Assembly (NCBI GenBank): GCA_949825025.1
Contig: OX463780.1
Location: forward strand, 40,404,979 to 40,468,978
Reading direction: 5' to 3'
From: Siphlonurus alternatus
Taxonomy: Eukaryota; Arthropoda; Insecta; Ephemeroptera; Siphlonuridae
DNA length: 64,000 nucleotides
Positions 58,445 to 64,000 of the stretch are shown here, piece after piece (the stretch's first letter is position 1; the number at the start of each line of letters is the position of its first letter). The position numbers were made by a program, and so were the translations under genes. The notes under the pieces were generated by a model. It did no database searches. It was not told the DNA's origin and was given only the letters and a program-made list of their open reading frames with translations.

Positions 58445-61400
58445 CTGCAATGTTGAAGCAGCCACGATTAAGAATTGTCAATTTGTTTGAACAAGTATAT
58501 TATAACATAAATATACAGTACATAATTACACTCTTTGATGACTATATATGCATGCTATATGCTGGCCGGTCATGTAATTTGTGTATATATTATATCAAAT
58601 ACAATATTCAGCCTGTAAAATATGCAACTTCTTCTACAAAATGGTTTAAAAAAAATGCTTAACACTTATGTTCAGTTTTTTTTTATTATTATTATTTTAT
58701 TGTTTTTATTTCATAATGCAACAAATATTTACCTATAATTGAATATATATTTAAAATTATTAGACCTTCAATCGTTTATATGAAATGTAATTTATAAATG
58801 TAATATTGAAAGAAAATATTCTCACCTACAATATTAATCATGATTTTTTTAAATACCTATAATTATGAAAATATTTAATTGAAATATACCTCATTAAAAT
58901 AAATACAATATATAAGGCAGTATAATAATTATATTGTCTATGTAATATATAATAAATTATGTATCGATATATATGAAAGTGATCTCACCTGAAAAGTCTT
59001 AGGAAGCCGTCCGCATCTCCTGCCACCAGTAAGTCGTGTGCACCAGAGCGGTTCGCCGTCGTGATGATACTGCTCATTGGGTAGAAACGATTGTTCCACG
59101 CACCTGAACGCATGCAACTCAGGGTTATTATAATCGTTTAATAACATCAAGTTTTATTATTGCAAGGTTAAAAATCAATTAAAGAAGCATCATTGATTGC
59201 GATTAATTTTATTAATATAATATTGTAATTATTGTGAATTCTATACAATTATATAATAAAGAGGATATTAATTAATAGATGATTTTTGCCTGTAATGCAT
59301 TTATTATTTAACGCTATTATATATTATATGAAAATTTTATTATATAATTAAAGTAGAGGGTCTATCAGCTGATGTCAAAAAATGAAAACTGAGTTAGTAT
59401 TTTTTTTAAATAGTTCAAGTGCTCCTACTGAGTCCTACATATATGGAACCGAAATCCAAAAAATTCCATCTCACATAGGTTCTCCAGAAAAAAGTTTCAA
59501 AGTCAGAGTGAACGCGTCGCTTAACATGGGGCCTTACCTAAAAATGACCCTCGAATATCTCGAAAAAATACACCGTTAGGTGGTATGAAAAAAATATGAC
59601 GATGTTGTATGACCCGAGTTTTAACAGAAAAACGAATAAAAAAATTCGCTCGAATTAATTTTTCCGCAAAAAAAAATCAAGAAAATTTCCCATGTTAATT
59701 TCCATAAGAGTTTTTCGTGATTTTATGACGGGAAAACGGATTAAAGAACATATGTTTTTTAAATAACTTTTGGTTAAAGCTGGAGCCATATAGAACATGG
59801 CTATATTTTTTTTCATACCACCTAACGGTGTATTTTTTCGAGATATTCGAGTTTTTTTTTCAGGTAAGGACCCATGTTAAAATGACGCGTTCTCTCTGAC
59901 TTTGGATTTTTTTTTTTTCTGGAGAACCTATGTGAGATGGAATTCTTTTTAAAAATATATACTAACTCGTTTTTTTTTGTTGTCTTTTTGTAGCATACTC
60001 TTTACTTTAATAAGCTATAAGAGTTTATTTTAAATTATTTGTCATTAATTTTTACGGCTATATAATAATATATAGTATAAATAATAATAATTCATTACTA
60101 GTCTGACAGTTTATTGATAGGGTCTGACAATTGTGAGATCCAGGACTTACCCGACACGAGGAAACCAAGCGAGCAGGTGTGAGTAAACCATTTAACATCC
60201 TTCATGGAAAGTGGGCTCTTCTCTGACGTCATTGTCTTAAGGTCCCCTGCAACGTGAGACGAATATGATTATAAAATATGTATGTTATTATAATTTAACC
60301 GTCAGTAAAAATGCATGCATACGTTATAAGATCAGTGTAAAATCAATTTAGCTCGTGGATAACAATTGAATTAATTGTTGCTTTGGCGATATCACATATA
60401 TTAAATCTAAAAAAATAGCACTTTTAATAAAAATTTAATTATGAACTCTATCTATATATAATATATTATTATAAAAAAGTTTTTTAGTTTTGCTGTAATG
60501 AACTTTTCGCACATTGATTCAGGCACAAAATAAAATTTAATTTTAATGGATATAGAAATATAATCATGCACTTTAATTGTGCATGCGATATATATATAGT
60601 ACGAATTTATATTTTATTTCAAAATCATGCATTAATGAATAACAATTTTTAAATTATAGTACACCATGCATTTCCAATCATATTCTCTAAATTGTTAGCA
60701 TCTTTTAATTTTATTTTTATGTCATATACATGTAATGCATAATATATTATTAAAGAGATAAATATTTTTTTCAGCATGGTATATATACAGTTTAAGAAAC
60801 CAAAACAACAATATATTTTTATACCTCGCCAGAATAAATAAATTAACATAATATAATAATATGGTCCTTTTAAATTTAACTGTTCCTAACTTTTTTATCG
60901 CCAATGTAAATATTTATAAGCCAAAGAAATGTTCAGTAAAATATGGTCTTATTTAGAAAACTCACAGTAGGTAAGGTCGTAATCAGCTGTAGAGCTTTGT
61001 AAGTAGTTCCCGTCTACACTCCAGTCGATTGCGGTAAGAGCCTGACCACCACGAATCTTGTTGTGTTTCTTGTACGAGAATCCATCTCTGCTCACACGGA
61101 ATAAGTAGACACTTCCATTTTGTGATCCCAGTGCCACCATGTCACCCACTGCAACACGTTACAATATAACTCGTCACATGACGAGGCACAAAGTGTTTAT
61201 TAGTCGTCTCGCAGCCGATCGTGCTGAAAACTTACCCGGACTGAAAGCTACGCAGTTTATGGAGGAACCGCATACACGGAATCTGGTCACGGGTGTACCG
61301 TTTTCTGCGTTTAGCACAACCAGATGACCATCACTCGTGCCGGCCGCAACCACCACTGCATCTGGGTGGAATGCTAGTGACACACACTCTTGTGAAGTCT

Positions 61401-61615
61401 GGAGAAAATAACAAATCAAAGGATTAAAAGATTATATTTAATATCTATCAATTGATATATGATCCTCTGACTCTCTTCATCCTAAATGTTATAATGAATT
61501 GAAATTTTTAAACCCTCATGATGCATGCATAAATAATAATAAAAGATAAAACAATTAAAAAAATTATGTTTGCAGTTTAAATGTAATATATATACACACA
61601 TATAATAATTACGTG

Positions 61616-61694
<79 letters not shown>

Positions 61695-64000
61695 TATATA
61701 TTTTAATTTCAATGATCCAGAAAAAAAAAACGCTACAGTAAATTAAAAAATTGATCCTTCAACTGAACCTAAAAATGCACGATCTCTATGGCACAAGTAA
61801 AATCAACACACCTGCGTATTCCAGAGCAGCGCGTGCCTCCTCCAGAGCGCGATGTACTTGTCATGACCCGCGGTGGCGAACAGCTCCTCGTCAGGATGGC
61901 ACGCGAGGCCCCAAAGCTGTCTGCTGTGTCCGAACACCACCTAAAAACAAACACTTTGTTAATCTTGAGATGCTCTCGATGGCAGCAGTAATTCGATAAT
62001 ATTGTAATTCATGTACTACAATATAGTATATTATGTATATATCTTTATTTAAAAAAAAAAAAAAAAACGTGGCAGCATGCTTGAGCGCCTGCTGAGAATA
62101 AATGTATGCAACTTTCAATGCATGTTCGTTCAACTGGTGGTATATCACACAGGCGCTGTCGCACAATGCATCGTATAAATTTAGTTATATATGCAGTTAC
62201 AATAATAAGCCAATTTGGTGTAAGACAATGAGTAAATTATTTTTATTTTAAATATCTGAGTTTTATGGTAATTTAAAATAACGTACGTGTCATATTATTT
62301 CCAACTGTCAAGATTTTATAGACTTTGAGGCCTACCTGGTTAAAGCGGCGTTGCAGTGATCCCTCTACAATGTTGTTACGTGTAGTGCCCACGAAGACGT
62401 TACCGTCGTTGCGGCCTGGTCGCTGTGGGTAGATTGTCCGCACTCCGCCCGCGCTCTCAGGCAGCTAAATCAAAAGAGAGCATTCATTTGAGAATGGACA
62501 ATTTGCATGACATTTTTTTATTGCAGAAATGGATAGAGGGTGCAAAGTTATGCTACTCTGAATTTTTTCAGATTTTTTTAGAGACCGGGAACTATTTTTA
62601 AAAAATTATTGAAAGTTCTTTTTGTGACGTCACGAGACGCCGCTCTTTAAGAAAAAGATAGGACTTGACGCCGCGTGACGTCACAAATAGGACTTTCAAT
62701 AATTTTTTAAAAATACTTCTCGGGCTCTAAAAAATCGGAAAAATATCAGGGTAGCATAACTTTTCACCCTCTATCCATTTCTGCAATAAAAAAAATTGAG
62801 GACAATACTCCATTCGAATAATTTATTCACTTAATTAACTAAATTTAAATTTGTTCATGTATCACATCTCATTATACTGTCCATATACAGTATATATAAA
62901 ATATATATGCATGTATACCTAATTGTAAGTCCTTTTTTGACTATATGCGTACCTTAGTCTCAGCAATCTTCTTATAGTTTTGCAGTGTATCCCAGGCGAT
63001 GATACGTCGATCCTTCTCTCCTCCCGAGAGAAGCGTGCCTTCTGAGAGCATCACGAGAGAGCCGATACCCTTATTGTGAGCCTGCAAGAATTTTGCAATC
63101 ACGTGGTGCTCACGAGGAGTCAGGGTGTGAGGAACGTACCTCGTATTCGAGTCGCACAAAATAGGCTCCTTCACTGTCCACCGAGTACACCGTGATGAAA
63201 CCATCGCTGTCGCCCGTCACTACGTCACCGTCGGGCTCGAATTGCAGGCACGTGATGTTACTGCGGGACGGCTGCAAGGAGACATGTCAGTTCGTTAGCA
63301 CCAGCCAGTAATTAAGCAGCTAGGCAACCAGTCTGAATTGTGACTTAAAAAATATCGCTGTCAAATTAATGTAATTGAATATATTTTTATTTTTCTGGTC
63401 TTATCCTTTATTTAAAAAAAATCCTATTTTACTAAAATTGTATGGTAATGAGATATTAGAATGTGAAAATTTCAGTGGCTTAATCGAAAGAAGGGGTAAA
63501 AATATGGTACTGTGAATTTTTTTCAGATTTTTCTGAGACGTACCGGGAACTATTCTTAAAAAATTATTGAAAGTCTATTTTATGACGTCACGGGCGGCAC
63601 TACTCTATCCTTTTTCTCAAGGAGTGCCGCCCGTGACGTCATCAAAATAGAACTTCAATAATTTTTTAAAAATAGTTCCCGCGGTCACAAAAAGAATCTG
63701 AAAAAAATCACAGTACCATATTTTTACCCCTTCTTTCGATTAAGCCACTAAAATTTTCACATTCTAATATCTCATTATTAATTATTGTCTCGTCACTCCA
63801 AATTGTGTTTGACTAAATGTTATAGACTTATAGCTAAATAATAATATATTAATTTCTGCGATACATTAAAATACGTAATTGTTTATCAATTTAATCATAA
63901 AAAGTATTTTTCATGGCATGCAAATTTCAAACTCTCACTCCACGAGTTTTAACTCACGGCTTTGACGAGGTCTGTACGCTCGAAGAATCCGTCCTTGCGT
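58291..64000 (-). CDS. EML: EML-family microtubule-associated protein, C-terminal 423 residues in 10 exons (5' part outside the window)
   Basis: Minus-strand exons 63958-64000 (cut by the edge), 63140-63271, 62953-63081, 62336-62464, 61812-61940, 61236-61398, 60966-61148, 60151-60246, 58989-59103 and 58291-58444 join in frame to a TAA stop at 58291. All ten junctions keep phase. The product is a run of WD40-type blades: [86 protein letters not shown], ending in [13 protein letters not shown]. Order and wording match the second half of the tandem beta-propeller of EML proteins, which binds tubulin. The closing part resembles arthropod DCX-EMAP, a ciliary/mechanosensory member, but the HELP motif and any DCX domains lie outside, so the paralogue is not assigned. 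Confidence 0.9.
58989..59103 (-). CDS. EML: EML exon (WD40 blade)
   Basis: 115 nt, acceptor GCGTTCAG, donor TTCAG|GTGAGA. Encodes [20 protein letters not shown], then [15 protein letters not shown]. The NRSxxHDLL wording is what points to the arthropod DCX-EMAP branch. The intron upstream of it in transcript order (59104-60150) contains a 0.66 kb foldback element. Confidence 0.9.
59352..60011. mobile_element. Large foldback element (about 660 bp), AGTAGAG ends
   Basis: Starts AAGTAGAGGGTC and ends ACTCTTTACTTTAA; arms share CACCGTTAGGTGGTATG and TCTCGAAAAAATACACC. Same length class and terminal pattern as 40656-41299 with a different interior. In an EML intron. Confidence 0.75.
60151..60246 (-). 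CDS. EML: EML exon (WD40 blade)
   Basis: 96 nt, acceptor ACGTTGCAG, donor TCGG|GTAAGT. The split codon restores the conserved tryptophan of [21 protein letters not shown] follows, matching the EML I/V-x-W-x(3)-TC-x-LGF motif. Confidence 0.92.
60966..61148 (-). CDS. EML: EML exon (WD40 blade)
   Basis: 183 nt, acceptor TGTTGCAG, donor TACT|GTGAGT, phase 1 to phase 1. Encodes [20 protein letters not shown], then [20 protein letters not shown], corresponding to the EML IGSHDN and LDWS/SGDYE strands. Confidence 0.93.
61236..61398 (-). CDS. EML: EML exon (WD40 blade)
   Basis: 163 nt, acceptor TTTTCTCCAG, donor CCGG|GTAAGT, leaving phase 1. Encodes [20 protein letters not shown], then NCVAFSP, two beta-blade starts. 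Confidence 0.92.
61621..61686. repeat. TA microsatellite in EML intron
   Basis: Pure TA run between the EML exons at 61236 and 61812. Confidence 0.97.
61812..61940 (-). CDS. EML: EML exon (WD40 blade)
   Basis: 129 nt, acceptor GTTTTTAG, donor [27 protein letters not shown] then [13 protein letters not shown] matches the GH-x(3)-LWGLA and T-x-GHDK-x(3)-LW pattern of the EML second propeller. Confidence 0.94.
62336..62464 (-). CDS. EML: EML exon (WD40 linker/blade)
   Basis: 129 nt, acceptor TTTAG after a short pyrimidine stretch, donor CAG|GTAGGC. Encodes [15 protein letters not shown], then [18 protein letters not shown], the EML strand pair with GTTRN-x-I. Confidence 0.92.
62492..62814. mobile_element. 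CRE-bearing foldback MITE in EML intron
   Basis: Contains ATTGCAGAAATGGATAGAGG and its complement, with GTGACGTCAC at about 62625 and 62677. Lies between two short EML exons (introns 62465-62952). Confidence 0.82.
62953..63081 (-). CDS. EML: EML exon (WD40 blade)
   Basis: 129 nt, 43 codons, acceptor TTCTTGCAG, donor [29 protein letters not shown] then [11 protein letters not shown]; the SGG-x-KDR-x-I-x-W signature is typical of EML blades. A CRE-bearing MITE (62492-62814) sits in the next intron. Confidence 0.92.
63140..63271 (-). CDS. EML: EML exon (WD40 blade)
   Basis: 132 nt, phase 0/0; acceptor CTCCTTGCAG, donor [29 protein letters not shown] is a blade with the EML-type TGDS-x-G turn. 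The following intron is only 58 nt (63082-63139). Confidence 0.9.
63446..63777. mobile_element. CRE-bearing foldback MITE, AAAGAAGGGG subtype, in EML intron
   Basis: Ends TAATGAGATATTAGAATGTG and complement; two TGACGTCA sites flank a central GGGCGGCACT/AGTGCCGCCC stem. Its terminal part equals the ends of the 1.69 kb palindrome at 38483. Confidence 0.85.
63958..64000 (-). CDS. EML: EML exon (partial, at window edge)
   Basis: Fourteen codons [14 protein letters not shown] end at donor GCC|GTGAGT. EML proteins carry a KKxG-x-FE segment just before the first strand of the next blade, which fits. The upstream part is beyond the window. Confidence 0.75.

Overview
The window is nuclear DNA of an animal. 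It shows three spliced genes with GT-AG introns, very AT-rich non-coding DNA, long TA microsatellites and many short inverted-repeat (MITE-like) transposons. The EML gene looks closest, from memory of the family, to the arthropod DCX-EMAP type. An arthropod is therefore my best guess; I cannot name a species.

Layout. From 1 to about 23.7 kb I see no gene. This stretch is AT-rich with scattered GC-richer islands, microsatellites and foldback transposons, including a 2.5 kb element at 16262-18753 whose ends are inverted 18-bp minisatellites. From 23771 to 46878, on the minus strand, lies a ZCWPW1 orthologue (CW zinc finger plus PWWP histone reader). Ten exons, 863 residues, join in frame; the first exon is not found. 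Its 9.4 kb CW-PWWP intron holds a roughly 6.2 kb inverted composite element (30802-37056) with 78-bp satellite arrays. The next intron upstream holds a 1.7 kb palindrome carrying tRNA-like modules (38483-40172). From 49464 to 54698, on the plus strand, is a complete four-exon MEPCE gene (7SK capping methyltransferase, 748 residues) with a long acidic tail. From 58291 to the right edge, on the minus strand, are the last ten exons (423 residues) of an EML-family microtubule-associated protein.

ZCWPW1 and MEPCE are head to head, as they are in mammals, which suggests a very old divergent gene pair. The space between them holds ETS-like and NRF1-like promoter motifs and a 5'-truncated non-LTR retrotransposon. 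MEPCE and EML converge. There is no operon. ZCWPW1 acts in meiotic chromatin reading, MEPCE in 7SK RNA and P-TEFb control, and EML in the cytoskeleton.

Transposon families recognised by ends and target duplications: a hAT-like MITE (8-bp duplication), a Harbinger-like MITE (TTA/TAA), two TTAA-type MITE families sharing ends, a mariner-like MITE (TA), a CRE-bearing foldback MITE family with several copies, and two large foldback elements of about 650 bp.
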